The notes: generated by a model not told the origin, from the letters alone. A stretch of DNA of 64,000 bases from Chaetoceros tenuissimus (GCA_021927905.1 BLLK01000047.1:4340001-4404000); one strand, 5' to 3'. Shown: positions 38,930 through 51,029, counted from the stretch's first letter. Numbers and translations: made by a program.

Positions 38930-39912
38930 CAAAATTCTTTGGAAGCACGGAAGGACGGTTGACATTGGACAACATCCAATCAGAATCATTTGGAAATGAG
39001 AGGAGGTCTGCATCAGGGTTATGGTAATTATAAATAAAATGCTATTAAAATGTATTTGACACTGCCAGCCAAAATTTACCGTAGCCTTTGAATCTGTGAA
39101 TCTGAGGAAAAAGCGTCACTCCTGCGTCAGTACGTCGTACATACGTACGGACATGGGAAGGTCATCGAACTTTGCTCACTTTTTGGAAAAAAGAATTACA
39201 TCGTCACAATTGTTGAATAAAGTACACATTCGTTGAATGAATAAAGTGGCTTGATTGATGTATATACCAACATTATTATAATAAAAAGGATATTGAAAGT
39301 GGTATCATGTTGTATTCTACTAGATTCGGATGCATGATCATAACGGAAAGACCTGTATTCTTTCTTTTTCGTTGATACTACAAATCAAAAGATGACAAAA
39401 CCTTTTGCACAGTTTCGAATTCCTATGAATGTTGAAGCATATGATGTTTCAGAAAAGATTCAATGATTGCAGATATTTAGATAGATACTATTGGTTCGGG
39501 TGGATGTTAAAAATGTTGCCTGCTTACAATTTGGAAAAAGAATTTGTACATGCATGATTCTCTTGGTGTTGAGTGACAAGAGAAACAGAACTATTTCATC
39601 TCAACTCTTGTACGATTCATTCTTTTGATTCTTTTTGACGAGAAATGTTTCATAGGATATATCATTTAAGGCTGGAGCATTGTACTACTGCCTATGAAAT
39701 CGTATTGAAACAGCCAACACCTTGATTTGATTTAGAAGAAAGCCTTTGGATGGTCATGGAATTGAACGAGTAACTTGTTGCATAAGAAAAGACAGTTTCA
39801 TTGAGGCAATTGACTTTGCTTAGAGTTACGAGTTAGCTACATACTTTTCATATTACAACAATTGATATAAGTTTCAAACATAAAGAGTAAATATCCAATG
39901 AATATAAATATG

Positions 39913-40340
39913 TTATATATATATACATTTACATATATAAACATGATCATTTCGAAAAAAGAGCGCGAGATCTAATTTCATTTTCTTATTGGAACATGGA
40001 GAAAAGTGTATAGAATGTATATCATGACACGAAATACTACAAAGGTGATGGAAAATAGTCTCATCGAATTCTATGCAACCAAATATTTTTATTTCGCGTA
40101 TATTGGGATTTTTTGCAGTAATACGATCCAATTGTGCACAAGTAGGTGGATTTCTTAGTTATGTTTGACGCCATGATGAAGAATTCTACTTTCTTGACAT
40201 GCGTGGTAGTATTGTTGTAAAACGAAATCGCGAGAGGTAATCATACTGAGCAAGCGTAAAAATATATACAATATTTGTTGAATAAAGTTCGAGAAGCAAT
40301 CATATGTATCCATTTCCTTTTCCCTAACATGTGATCCCAA
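39913..40340 (-). pseudogene. possible F-box/LRR-like remnant
   Basis: Two adjacent minus-strand frames. The upstream one ends YYHACQESRILHHGVKHN; the downstream one reads AQLDRITAKNPNIREIKIFG and CIEFDETIFHHLCSISCHDI, which looks like one leucine-rich repeat of the kind found beside F-boxes. Stops separate the two frames and no start is clear. It could equally be chance. Confidence 0.2.
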
Positions 40341-41426
40341 TGACTATCCTATTGTCATTGCATCCATCATTTATCTTTCCCTTCCTTTCCCATTTCCATT
40401 TGTATCTCTTTCCTTTCATTCCCACTTTTTACAATCATCCTAGAGCTTCTCAATAAAAAGGCCATAAAAACGCCACTTGACACACTTCTTCACACATCAA
40501 ACGGAACAGTCCAACACAAGCACAACAGCAAACACATGATGCAGCAACCGACAACAGGTGAGACGACAAGCTGTTAACGAATTAGAGTAAGGCATCACTT
40601 GAGTCAGTCAGTCTATTGGAATTATTTGCTTTTTATAGCATCAGTGGAAAGAGTCTATTGGGAGTAGATTCATTAGGTACGTTTGAATGAAAGTGAAACA
40701 TGTAAAGAAGAGAGAGACAGGAGATGTCGTGACACTAAAGTTCGCAAATAAAAATGAGAGCTCCTTTTATTTGGTGATGCGGCCGCTGTCAATAGAGATT
40801 GCCTTCTTTTGGTTTCTATTATTAGAGAAAGAATAAAGAGAAGAAGACTTTGAAATGTAAAAATTGAAAAGAAAAAAGAGAGAGATTCATTGAATCAAAG
40901 AGTTTTGGAAATGAGAAGACTGCAGTTCTGTGTTGTACTTTCATTCTCTCTCTCTTTCTAGTAATAGAAGTAGTGAGTGATGCATCGATTCTCTGTTGAA
41001 AGCATGAAATTAATCAAAAGAAAGAAAGAGTATCGAGGCTATCTTTTGATTTTTGTAGAAGCTCAGTCAGAAATTTGATTCATTAAAGCTGAGAACTCTC
41101 TCGTTTCGACTTGACTTTTACTTGTCTCTCTTTTTCTTTTCATTCTTTGGGATCTGATTCCAGGAATTCTTTAGCATGTACTTCAAACTCGTATCTAACT
41201 TCTTCTTTTTATTATTTAGTGGTAGAAATTGAAAGAAACTGATTCGATACTGTTTCGATTGACAAGCAAAACACATTAAAGAAGCTTGCTCTTCTTTACA
41301 ACACCAATATTGCAAAGGAACCATTAGGACTTTGAGCTCAGTCCTATATTATCATTCAAGCTTATTCTTCATTCAAGGGATACTATATTATTACATTACT
41401 TCTAGGACCTTTTATATATTTTCAAC

Positions 41427-44044
41427 ATGACAACTACCGACTCGACAACCACTCCAAATCCTATTGCTGCTAGTAGTACTGTTGCTGCTGCTAGTACTAG
41501 TAGTGCTAGTAATGGGACAACTACTGCTGTCAAACCTGCTTCTAGTGCTACTATGACTGCAGTTAAACCTGTTCCTACTGGACAGAAGTTGACCTTGCCT
41601 GCCACTCTTTTGCCTCCATCCAGTACAACTGCTACTACTACTGGTAGTACAGGCAACAAGACACTTACTACCGCTCCTTCTACTACTGCTGCGGTTGCTT
41701 CTACCACTACTACTACTACTACTGCAAAAGTACCATCTCCGATTTTGACTGCTGGAACTACTACTGCAAAAGTACCATGTCCTGTTGCTCCTACGGCTTC
41801 TTCGAAAGTGGCTGTTCCATCAACTACTACTGCTGTTGTAGCTACTGCTGCGACTAGTAACGTCAAGACTGCTGCTGCTCCCTTGAAACCTGCTTCACAG
41901 GCTGTCAAACCTACTGTACCAACCACTTTCCACAAGCAAGTTGCAGTTACTTCATCTACTGCTGCTCCAGTGACTACCAATAGTGTACCTCGACCTGTTG
42001 CAATGACGACTACTACGTCAGCCTCTGCTGCTGTTCCGAATAGAACATCGACGATCTCAGTTGCAGCTCCTTCCACTATTAGAGTACAAGTACCGAATCC
42101 TGTATCGGCTCCTGTTACTACGACCACTGCTGTTACCTCTGCTGTTACTTCTGCTGCCTCAGTACCAACTCCTGTACCTGTTCCAATTTCAACACAAGTA
42201 CCAACCCCCGTTCCGATTGCTTCCAATCCTGTTGCAAATACGGCCATTGTTGCTCAATCTACTACCAACAAAATTGCATCAACCATGTCACACGTGACTC
42301 ACCATCCTGTCAAACCAACTACTGTACATTCTGCACCTACATCCACAACCACTACAACTAATGCTACCACTCATATGGCTACTGCAGCAGTCAAAACTGT
42401 ACCTGTACCACAACCCATTCACGTCAATAAAACCATGACTACCAGAAAAATGAATCAAAGACATGTCACCACTACAGCCAATACTACTACTGTCAGTCCA
42501 GTACCATCCTCTACAACCTCCACACGCTCTTCGAAATCATCTCCCAAGAAAAAGAAACATAAAATACCAATGACTACCTCTTCTGGTGGATCTTCTAATA
42601 ATTCCGCATCGGAAAATACAGGAAGATGGACGACAGAAGAACATAGACTTTTTCTACAGGGATTAGAACAACATGGCAAAGGATGGAAAAAGATTGCATC
42701 ACTCATCAAATCACGAACTGTGGTTCAAATTCGTACCCATGCTCAAAAGTATTTTCAAAAAATGGCCAAAGCGAGACAGAATGGGGAAACTACCGAAGAA
42801 ACTGTTGTCAGTCATGGTGGGAATCATGTTGTTTCGCATAGTATTCATCATGGTTCGAAAAGAAAGAAGAATGGGAATAAACGTAAAGCGATTGCAAGTG
42901 TCGTTCATTCTGCTGTGAAGGAACGTAAAACCAAGAAGAAAAAGACTGCTGCTGCTTCGACTGTTGCTACTTCATCGACGGTAGATCCTGTAGCTGCTCC
43001 TGTAGAACAAGTACAATCGAAAGCGGAACCAGAGGGATTTCCAGTTAGCATGGTATCGACTGTTTTGGCACCATATGTCTATCCTCCTGTGGAACATGAT
43101 GGAAATGGAACTGTCGTAACTGCAGAAACTACTGTACCTTCCATTACTACGGCTCATGGAACTATCTCTGGAGCTGCTCTAGAGGAATCATTGTAAGTAT
43201 TGCTGTGCTATAGAATGTGTGTTCTTTAATTCAACGAGTGGATAAGCTGACACTTTCTCTCCAATTCTTTCTCTTTTCTAGATTTCGCTTCTTGACACCA
43301 ATGCCAAATGACTATGTCAATGATGTAGCTCGTCAAGCTGGTGCAAATTCGATTACTCTTCCAAGTGGCAATCCTAACAAGACTGCTCTCGATGGAGAAG
43401 TAAGTCCATCAGGAGTTATAGACTTTCCTTCGGATTGGGCTTGGAGCACTGAACCTCCATCATGGTATGCAAAGGGTGCAGATGTCGATGAACTTTTGAA
43501 TGAAGCAGATGCTCTTGATTGGCTTGCTGATACAGGCGATTTACAAGAAGCATACACTCCACCTGATCCAACGAAAATGACTAGTGAGCCATCACTCATG
43601 TCCCTAGTGGAAAATCCAAGTACTGCTTCTGTTGTAGGTACTACTATGAATGAGGCAAAGAACGAACCAATGATGCATAAGGAACACGTCGCCATCAAGA
43701 CAGAAGAAGTGGCTGCTCCTATCCCAGTTTTAGAGACTTCCAACAATATGGCATCGATAGCAAGCAATGGGAACATGCCTCTCCTACCTTCCATGTTTGA
43801 CAGTGGCAATCATCTTGCTGGTCTCAAGAAGGAATCATCTGTAAATGAGCATTTAGCATCATCTGCGTCTTTGTTTGCAGCAGCTACTGAAGGTTCTGAT
43901 GCGGTTGTAGATGCTGATAACTTCAAGCTTTTGGATGATCATTTCGAAGACGAGCAAGCATTTGTAACTGCATTACTGGATCATCCAAATGATTCATCAG
44001 CGAATTTGACTCATTTGGGCGCAGGTGATAATAATCATCAGTAA
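41427..44044 (+). CDS. SHAQKYF-class single-MYB transcription factor
   Basis: Exons 41427-43192 and 43282-44044, GT-AG; product 842 aa. The first 390 residues are a low-complexity Thr/Ala/Val/Pro/Ser tract. A basic stretch ([10 protein letters not shown]) precedes a single MYB repeat at about residues 395-445: [40 protein letters not shown] and AQKYFQKM, the THAQKYF form of the SHAQKYF motif. [10 protein letters not shown] and KERKTKKKK after it are likely nuclear signals. The C-terminal 300 residues are acidic, with [16 protein letters not shown] and two Asp/Glu-rich helices ([20 protein letters not shown]), a plausible activation region. In plants this class includes circadian and sugar-response factors; in diatoms 1R-MYBs are common. 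Target genes unknown. Confidence 0.88.
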
Positions 44045-44572
44045 AAGGAGCGGTAATGAGAGAGCTTCATAGAGTCAGCATTGGCAAAGGAGGTATTCGA
44101 AATATGCAAACCAGCAGTTGCCTTGGGATACGAAATTTGTTTTATTCTTTATATTGAGAATCTATATCGAGGCAACATGAGAATAGTACGATCGACAATG
44201 CTGTTGCGTGTGACTTCATTGCTGCGACACTAGCGTTACTTTTAACTATATAATGTATCACTTCATATTGTACTGTATTATTCAAGTATGCCATGATGTT
44301 TACAATGGAATGCAATAATATTAGTTGATGCTATTGTTTCTTCCGACCCATTGTTTTCAGTTTCTTTTGGAATTGGAGTGCATTTAGAATATTATGAAAG
44401 TGAATCATGAAACTTTGCGAAGATTCGATAAATATGTACAAACATGTTTCGATGTTCATATCTGCCATGTTTTTCGTCTAATCAAAGTGAAAAAGAAAAA
44501 TGACATGTATTATTTTTTTTAGTGTACGAGTATACTTCTTCAAAGCACTTTGTCCCCCGCCCCAACCATAAA
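44045..44572. other. convergent intergenic region
   Basis: Between the 3' ends of the MYB and RCC1-repeat genes. AT-rich, with a run of T near 44511-44520. Nothing else recognised. Confidence 0.4.
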
Positions 44573-47113
44573 TTAAAAGTTGAAAGCCATCAAAACTGCA
44601 GCCTCTCTCAATTCATCACCAATTACATTAGTGCCTGAAATTGAAGATCCATCTCCAAGAGTTCCATAATCATTAGTTCCCCAGGCATAGACAGTGTTGT
44701 CAGTAAACACTGCATGGCCTGTATCGAATCCAACATGTACAGAGACAACTTCTTTATCGGCTGGAAGAGTCACATCCAGTGCAGTTGGATACAACACATC
44801 ACTGGGCTTACCAGTAGAATAATCAATTTCAGATCTGATACCCAATTGATAGTTTCTATTGTCACCAAAGCACATTGGAGTTCCATTTGCAACAAGACAA
44901 GTAGAATATGTACCAGCTTCGATGTCTGTGATTCCTGATAATTCATTGCCTGCTGATGCAAGAACATCCATTGCAGCATTATAACTATCTGTAGTGGATC
45001 CATTTCCAAGTTGACCTTGATAGTTATCTCCGAAACATTTTGCTGTTGAATCTTCTAGAAGAGCACAAAAGTGATTAACACCTGCAGTGAGCGTAACAAT
45101 CTTTGCACCCATCAAAAATACTTTGTCGTTGAGGTTTCCACCTTCACATTTCACTTGTGTCTCATCAGTAGTCAATACAATGCAAGTAGCAAATTGAGAG
45201 AGAGCCATCATCTTGACATTCGGCTCTCCTGAGAAACCAAGATGGCCTGAGAAACCAAGAGTATCTGAACCAAAACAGTAAAGTTCCTTGTTCGTAGATG
45301 CATCATTTAGGATGACACATGTATGATCATTACCAGCTGCGATGTCAGCAATATTAGTGAGAACTGCACCATTTTTCTTTACATAGACTGGAGTATGAAA
45401 GGAAATTTCAGGGTTTCCATTACCTAATTGTCCAAACATATTACTTCCAAGACACATTGCAGTATCATCACTGAGTAGTACACAGGTATGACTACCACCA
45501 GTTGCAACCTTTTTAGGAGTTGCAATTGAAGAAAATGTCAATGTATTTGGTGTACTCATACTTGTTGATATATTAGGATCGAAACCTGCTTGTCCATTCC
45601 CATTGAACCCTACGCATTGGACTTTGGAAGAGTCAGTTGCGCATGCATGACTACTTTCAATCGAAAATTGCAATAGGAGAATAGTTGGTGAATTTGAGGG
45701 GCTCAAAGACGGAGAATTTGATATAGACGGAATAGAAGAAGGAGAGTCAGAGTGAATCAACTGGTCTGAAAGATATTTCACACCTTCATTCAATGAATCA
45801 GTAATGGCTTCAGTATCGGTCTTGACAGCAGCGACATCTGTATCAACGTCAGCAATATCAGTCTCTACACTTGAAACGGATCCAATAATTGCTTCAGTAT
45901 CATTCTTGACTGCGGAAAGAACGTCTGTATCTACACCGACAATAGCAGTCTCTAAATCTGAGACAGAACCAATGATTGCTTCGGTATCGTTCTTGACAGC
46001 TGCAACATCTGCATCAACGTCAGCAATATTGTTCTTGACAGCAGCAACATCTGTATCTACAACGGCGATATCAGTTGTTACATTAGATATGGATCCCATG
46101 ATTGCTTCAGTATCAGACTTGACAGCAATAACATCTGTATTAACATCGGCAATACCAGTCTCTAAATCTGAGACAGAACCAATGATCACTTCGGTATTAT
46201 TCTTGACATCAGCTACATCTGTATCAATATCGGCAATACCAGTCTCTACATCTGAGACAGAACCAATGATGGCTTCGGTATTGGTCTTGACAGCAGCGAC
46301 ATCTGTATCAACATCGGCAACATCAGTCTCTACATTGGAGATAGAACTAATGATAGTAGCAGTGTCGGTCTTGACAGCAGCAATATCTGTATTCATAGTA
46401 ACAAGATCAGTCTCTACACTCGAGACAGAACCATAGATTGCTTCGGTATCGGTCTTGACTGCAGAAATTAAGCTCTGCATCAATGTCTCCAGTTTTGCCT
46501 CCATGGACTCAATCTTTGCTGATATAGTTGCTTCAATAGTGTCAAGTCTCGTTGCAAGAATATCCTGGTTACTTTGAATCGAGATCAAGGTAGGATCCAA
46601 TACAATTTTGGTCTTGCTCGCAGTTACAACCTTTTCAAATTTTTTGTTGATACTGTCTGTGACATCGATTTCAGCCTTGAAAATGTTTGTATTGACATTG
46701 TCATCAGTCGTTACAGAATAGGCAACACGAGTACTAGGAAGATTCTCAGCCTCAGTCTCTTGAAGTTCCCTTGCTTTATCCATAAGCCTTCTTCTCACTG
46801 CGTTACTACATGTGTTACTGTAGGTAACTTTGACAATAGAAACACTTGCATTTGGAGATGAAGGAAAGACGTTCTTGACTGCATCTTCGAACTTTCTTCT
46901 TCTTTTTTGTCCAAAGTTACAAACTCCATAAAGAGTAGAGCTTCCATCCAAGCGAATGGTACCTTTGGAAGACTATGAAAACATATGTAGACGTTAGTTG
47001 CATTGTAAATAAATACATTTATTATTTGGAATGAAAATATGTAGAAGACTTACGGCAACAAGTACTTTCTCAGCAGTAGTTGATAATAGAAATGAACTCA
47101 AGAAAATAATCAT
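44573..47113 (-). CDS. secreted protein with 28-residue repeats and RCC1-like propeller
   Basis: Exons 47113-47054 and 46972-44573, GT-AG; product 819 aa. Exon 1 encodes only MIIFLSSFLLSTTAEKVLVA, a signal peptide; an in-frame ATG 45 bases upstream is an alternative start. Order of parts: an N-terminal region of about 170 residues; then about eight tandem units of 28 residues (VAAVKTDTEAIIGSVSDVET type), four heptads each, predicted to form a long coiled coil; a Ser/Pro linker (SIPSISNSPSLSPSNSPT); then five or six RCC1/alpha-tubulin-suppressor repeats, seen as HTCVILNDAS, ELYCFGSDTLG, HFCALLEDSTAKCFGDNYQG and MCFGDNRNYQLG. Paired Cys in these blades fit extracellular folding. It probably binds something at the cell surface; this is inference. 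A decayed copy of its 3' end lies at 15508. Confidence 0.85.
45805..46470 (-). repeat. 84-base coding tandem repeat array
   Basis: About eight units encode (V/I)-A-A-V-K-(T/N)-D-T-E-A-I and then I-(G/S)-S-(V/I)-S-(D/N/S)-(V/L)-E-T-(D/G)-I-A-D-V-D-T-D. One unit is cut to 14 codons (VAAVKNNIADVDAD), exactly half, and one has an extra residue (VLSAVK). DNA-level similarity between units is high, for example GCTTC(A/G)GTATC and TTGACAGCAGC(G/A)ACATCTGT. This suggests expansion by slippage or unequal exchange in whole-heptad steps. Confidence 0.8.
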
Positions 47114-47851
47114 TTTGAGCAAATTTGCTCCAGGCTTATTGTAGGTGGGACCGTACATGTTGTTGATTCCAGTCTTTTTGTAGGATAGATTCTTTGCTTG
47201 CTGTATTTGAAAGTTTTTATTAGATTGATGTGGTCAGGGTGTACATAAAGCAAAATATATTTAATCAAACTTACTATTGTCTTTGAGGGAACAGTTGTCA
47301 AGTTTACAAATAAAATGAGAGTAAGTGTACTCGATCAAGAAGAAAAAGGTTTGTGTGGCAAGTTTTGTTCCGTTTTTCTTCATTCGTGTCGCCAACTTCT
47401 GTATTGGACATCTAAACGGTAGATAAAGATAATAAATTATGTCCAAGTATTGTAAAAAAGTCATTAATATAAAATACGTCTAATATAGTCTAAAAAGTAG
47501 CTTATATCTTAGAATGACACCATTATTCAGCGAATCCATTCATGTGAAATAACACGAAGTATGACGTTTATAGATCTAAGATATAACGTCAGAATACCTT
47601 CTTTTCAAATTATATAGCCATCAAAGCCTTTCTATATATGGCTCGAAATTAATATGTGTTGTCTCTTTTTCTCGTTTGGTGTCAACGTGTGGCCAGTGGC
47701 CAGCAGTTACGCACTTTCGTTGCTGCTTCAACATTCATCTTTACTTTTTGCATTTGAATTGAAATAGAATCTTTCTGCTTTCAAGCTCTGTCTTCTTTCT
47801 TGAAACTAAGATACTTTTTCATATATTCTCAGTTCTTGAATTGAAAATTTA
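47114..47851. other. divergent intergenic region
   Basis: Shared 5' region of the RCC1-repeat gene and the mutase gene. GTGTGGCCAGTGGCCAGCAG near 47690 contains a short direct repeat TGGCCAG. No gene called. Confidence 0.4.
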
Positions 47852-49783
47852 ATGCATCGAATAGGCATCCGAAAGAGGCAGCAGCAGTTGCTGTCCAATA
47901 GATTGCCTTCATCTATCTTGTTTTCTTCTTCTTTCTCATCATCTAGTAGAAGTCAATTGGTGTCAAGAGCAGATGTAACATTATCGAGAAATAATAGCAG
48001 AGCTTCTTTATCGAGTTTGAATAAACATTCAGAAAGAACATATAATAAAACTCTTTCAACTGACTCAAATCAACAAGGGAGTCCATTCAATATTTCTTTC
48101 AAAGAAGAAAGATGTCTCATTCAATCTCCTTTCCGTCTTTTATCAAGAAACTTATCCAAAGACACAAAGAAATCTCCTTTTAAAGAAATCAAAGAAGCAC
48201 CCGGAATAGACTCAACAATGAAACGAAAAGTACCAATTGCCAAAACTCCAAGGGCACAAGCAGCCATCAAGGCTAAAATGTACGATGACAGTATATCAGG
48301 TCCGAAACAACTGCTAGACTACAACTCACCTATAATACCAAATACAGCTTCTACTACAAAAACTACAGTTACCGATACAAGTTCAAAGACGGCTACACAG
48401 GATGATACAGCCATGACACATTTCGTAAGAGGAGGAACACCATGTGATCCTGTACCACCTCCCTTTCAACTAGCAGACTATGGAAATGATTCACTCTATA
48501 CACTCGTCTTATTACGTCATGGAGAATCAGAATGGAATTCACTCAACAGATACACAGGATGGTGTGATGTTAACCTTACTGAAACGGGTAGACTGGAAGC
48601 TAGAGCAGCAGGAAGACTCTTGAGGGAAAATGGCGTCGAGTTGGATCATGTCTTTACATCTGTATTACGAAGAGCAAACTTTACAACCAATATGGCACTC
48701 AATACTGCGAAACAACATTGGGTTCCTGTTACCAAAACTTGGAGATTGAATGAACGGCATTATGGTGCGCTACAGGGATATAATAAGGATACAGCTTATG
48801 AAGAATTGGGTATTGATCAGGAACTTGTTATGGAAATGAGAAGAAGTTATGATGTGAGACCACCGGAAATGACGGATGATCATCCTTATTGGCATGGAAA
48901 TGATCGAAGGTATGTTACAGGAGTGAAACTATACTAGGATAATATATTGCACATTTCTCACTCACATTATCTCATCTCTAGGTACAAAGACTTGACACCG
49001 GAACAATTGGAAGCATCAAGAGCTGAATCACTAAAGGATGCAGCTGATCGGATTCTACCATTCTTCAATTCACACATTGTCTCATCCCTTCGAGCTGGAA
49101 ATAAGTGTTTAGTCGTATCGCATGCAAACACCATTCGTACATTGATTAAACATATCGATAACATATCCGATGAAGATATCAAGGGAATGACTATTCCAAC
49201 TGCTGTTCCCATGCTTTATAGATTAGACAAGGATATGAAACCCGTTGATCCCAATCAAGAATTGGAATTCAGATACATGGTGGAACCAAAAGGGTATACA
49301 TGGGCTACTGCTCGTCAACATGGCTTTCATGGAGTGTATCTCGGTGATATGGAGAGATTGAGTGAGATTCAACGTAAACGTGATGCTACAAATAGAGATT
49401 GGCAACGTATCATTTTAAGAAATATTGCACGACAATTGGAGGAAAGTTCTGCACAAATAGGTGTTGTGGGAGATGGAGTTATGGAAATTCGACAACTCTA
49501 CTTCAAGATTGACTCCAAAATGAAGGAGAATGCAAATTATGCAAAGATGCTTTTGTTAGTTCGTATGAGGAGCCATTTGGAGAATCTCATGTGGAATCGT
49601 AAGCAAAAGTTTCTAACCATGGAAGGATTTGAAAGTATCTTGAACAAACTTCATCTAGATGCAGAGGGCCATGTCGTAGAGCCATTTGTGGCAATGACCG
49701 ATGAAGCGGCACGAGAGCAACGTTCGAAAGAATGGGAAGAGATGCTGACACTCGACTTGGAAGAGGAATGTTTGATCAAATAA
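47852..49783 (+). CDS. cofactor-dependent phosphoglycerate mutase with long extensions, probably mitochondrial
   Basis: Exons 47852-48909 and 48982-49783; GT-AG with a GTATGT donor; product 619 aa, against about 250 for the enzyme alone. It interconverts 3- and 2-phosphoglycerate. Residues 1-50 are Arg/Ser/Leu-rich without acids, a strong mitochondrial presequence, which fits the mitochondrial lower glycolysis known in diatoms. About 150 poorly conserved residues follow. The catalytic core starts near 218: LVLLRHGESEWN (phospho-His), NRYTGWCDVNLTETGRLEA, FTSVLRRA, ERHYGALQGYNK, and VVSHANTIRTLIKH, the second-His motif, usually AHGNSLR. After TWATARQHGFHGVYLG comes a 140-residue charged helical C-terminus not found in the enzyme family (LRNIARQLEESSAQ, MRSHLENLMWNRKQ). 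The changed second-His loop and the C-terminal domain deserve attention. Confidence 0.88.
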
Positions 49784-49796
49784 GCTAAAGTAAAAA

Positions 49797-49837
49797 AGAT
49801 AAACATATATAATGTCTTGTTAAGCATATGTTTATCT
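49797..49837 (+). terminator. 3' hairpin after the mutase gene
   Basis: AGATAAACATAT (49797-49808) and ATATGTTTATCT (49826-49837) are perfect inverted repeats with a 17-base loop, beginning 14 bases after the stop codon at 49783. It may act in 3'-end formation or mRNA stability; eukaryotic genes do not need such hairpins, so function is inference. Confidence 0.4.
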
Positions 49838-49876
49838 ATTTATTCTAATATATTATTTTAACGGTCTGCACTACTT

Positions 49877-50122
49877 CTAGTCATCAAGAGCAAGTACCTC
49901 ATGATTTAAAAAGAAAGTTGACCTTTTATTTTCTTCAACAAGCCACTCGTCATTTTGAAGCCCTTGCCTAAGTTGAAAGCTTCGCCTCCTTCGTTCTTGC
50001 ATACGATTGGTCTTGAGTTCAAAATATCTCTCTAGTTCCTTTGCACCTTCATCGTTATATTCATCTGCCCTAGCAATAATGATTGGTTCCGAGGGGCACT
50101 TTTCTATAGCTATCGGATACAT
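49877..50122 (-). CDS. short paralogue of the neighbouring RRRR-motif protein
   Basis: Open frame of 81 aa from ATG at 50122. It matches the C-terminal 75 residues of the gene at 50337: AKELERYFELKTNRMQERRR against SKELERYFESKTDRMNERRR, then RSF, and STFFLNHEVLALDD against NTFFLDHGVLTLEED. The long N-terminal part of the neighbour is absent. It is either a truncated duplicate or a small real gene; the frame is intact. Confidence 0.5.
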   Translation of the reverse strand: MYPIAIEKCPSEPIIIARADEYNDEGAKELERYFELKTNRMQERRRRSFQLRQGLQNDEWLVEENKRSTFFLNHEVLALDD

Positions 50123-50336
50123 GATATCGAAAACCAAGTTCTCATTTTCCCATGAAGACCTTTTTTAATCACACAAATATTCGCCGTTTCCTATCAGAGG
50201 GTACAAAAATCCAAATTTTGTTGATTGCTTGGACTCGTCTTTGGGCTTTGCCAAAATAAAAATAAAATACATGTACTTTCGTTTTCTCAATATGTATAAT
50301 CTTTAGTTTAAACACATAGTTCAAGAAGATGATAAC

Positions 50337-51029
50337 CTACTCATAATCTTCTTCTAGAGTCAATACTCCATGATCTAAAAAGAATGTATTGAAACTTGTA
50401 GTAGAGTTCAATGATCCACTTTGTTGCGCATTAATAGGATCCCAACTAGCATTGCGTTGATGACTAAAGGATCGTCTCCTTCTTTCATTCATTCTATCTG
50501 TCTTGGATTCAAAGTATCTTTCAAGCTCTTTGGAACTGTTGCGACTCATCATTTCCTGTTCCTCTTCTTCTTCTACTTTTCGAGGTATCAGAATCGGCTG
50601 TGAGCGTCTGGGAGTACTGGATTGAATTGATGAAGATTCATCACCTATGCTTGTTTCTCTTGTAGTATTCCTATCTCTTGGATGCGCATCTTTTTCTAGC
50701 CTAATACCAATATTTCTATAGTCAAGAGCATGATACATTCCTGAATTGGAAGAATAATATGGAATGGATGTACTACTACCTCTTCTTCTTGCATCACCAT
50801 TTCCTCGCAGAGTATCTTTATTTCTATTGATGGATTGGTTCTTGCTTCCTTGGTTGAGCAAATTCCATGCAACTGAATCGAGTTGGATGTCATTACTTGT
50901 TCCCCTATTGGCCTCCTTATATGTGGTTCCTCTTTCAGTTTCTGACGTGAAACCTCTTCGTTCCAAACTCTCCACGTCACGTAAATTCATAGTTCTATCT
51001 TTTTCTTGTACAAACTGGTGAAAGTTCAT
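50337..51029 (-). CDS. disordered Arg/Ser-rich protein, family unknown
   Basis: Single exon, 230 aa. Nearly the whole chain is polar, rich in Arg, Ser, Asn and Glu, and probably disordered: LRDVESLERRGF, GDARRRGSSTSIPYYSS, TPRRSQPILIPRKVEEEEE. The conserved part is the C-terminus, KELERYFESKTDRMNERRRR and TFFLDHGVLTLEE, which is kept in the short neighbour. No domain recognised. No signal peptide or membrane span. The RRRR cluster could be a nuclear signal. Function unknown. Confidence 0.6.
   Translation of the reverse strand: MNFHQFVQEKDRTMNLRDVESLERRGFTSETERGTTYKEANRGTSNDIQLDSVAWNLLNQGSKNQSINRNKDTLRGNGDARRRGSSTSIPYYSSNSGMYHALDYRNIGIRLEKDAHPRDRNTTRETSIGDESSSIQSSTPRRSQPILIPRKVEEEEEQEMMSRNSSKELERYFESKTDRMNERRRRSFSHQRNASWDPINAQQSGSLNSTTSFNTFFLDHGVLTLEEDYE

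Larger units (their letters stand above)
38765..41426. other. gene-poor 2.7 kb region
   Basis: Promoter of serC at the left end and of the MYB gene at the right. It includes an E2F-like site, a possible F-box/LRR remnant (both listed) and an AT dinucleotide-rich patch at 39905-39945. Near 40534-40560, ATGATGCAGCAACCGACAAC is followed by GTGAGA, and 40638 by an acceptor-like TATAG, so 5' UTR introns of the MYB gene are possible but unproven. Confidence 0.4.

Noticed and set aside
41402-42247. Long open frame (281 codons) antisense to the MYB gene
   Set aside because: It is the reverse reading of a Thr/Ala/Val low-complexity coding tract (ACT/GCT codons), which leaves the opposite frame free of stops. 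No domain, and it overlaps the real exon.
45804-46436. Open frame (210 codons) antisense to the 28-residue repeats
   Set aside because: It arises from the same tandem repeat read backwards. The sense strand has a signal peptide, a spliced start and RCC1 repeats.
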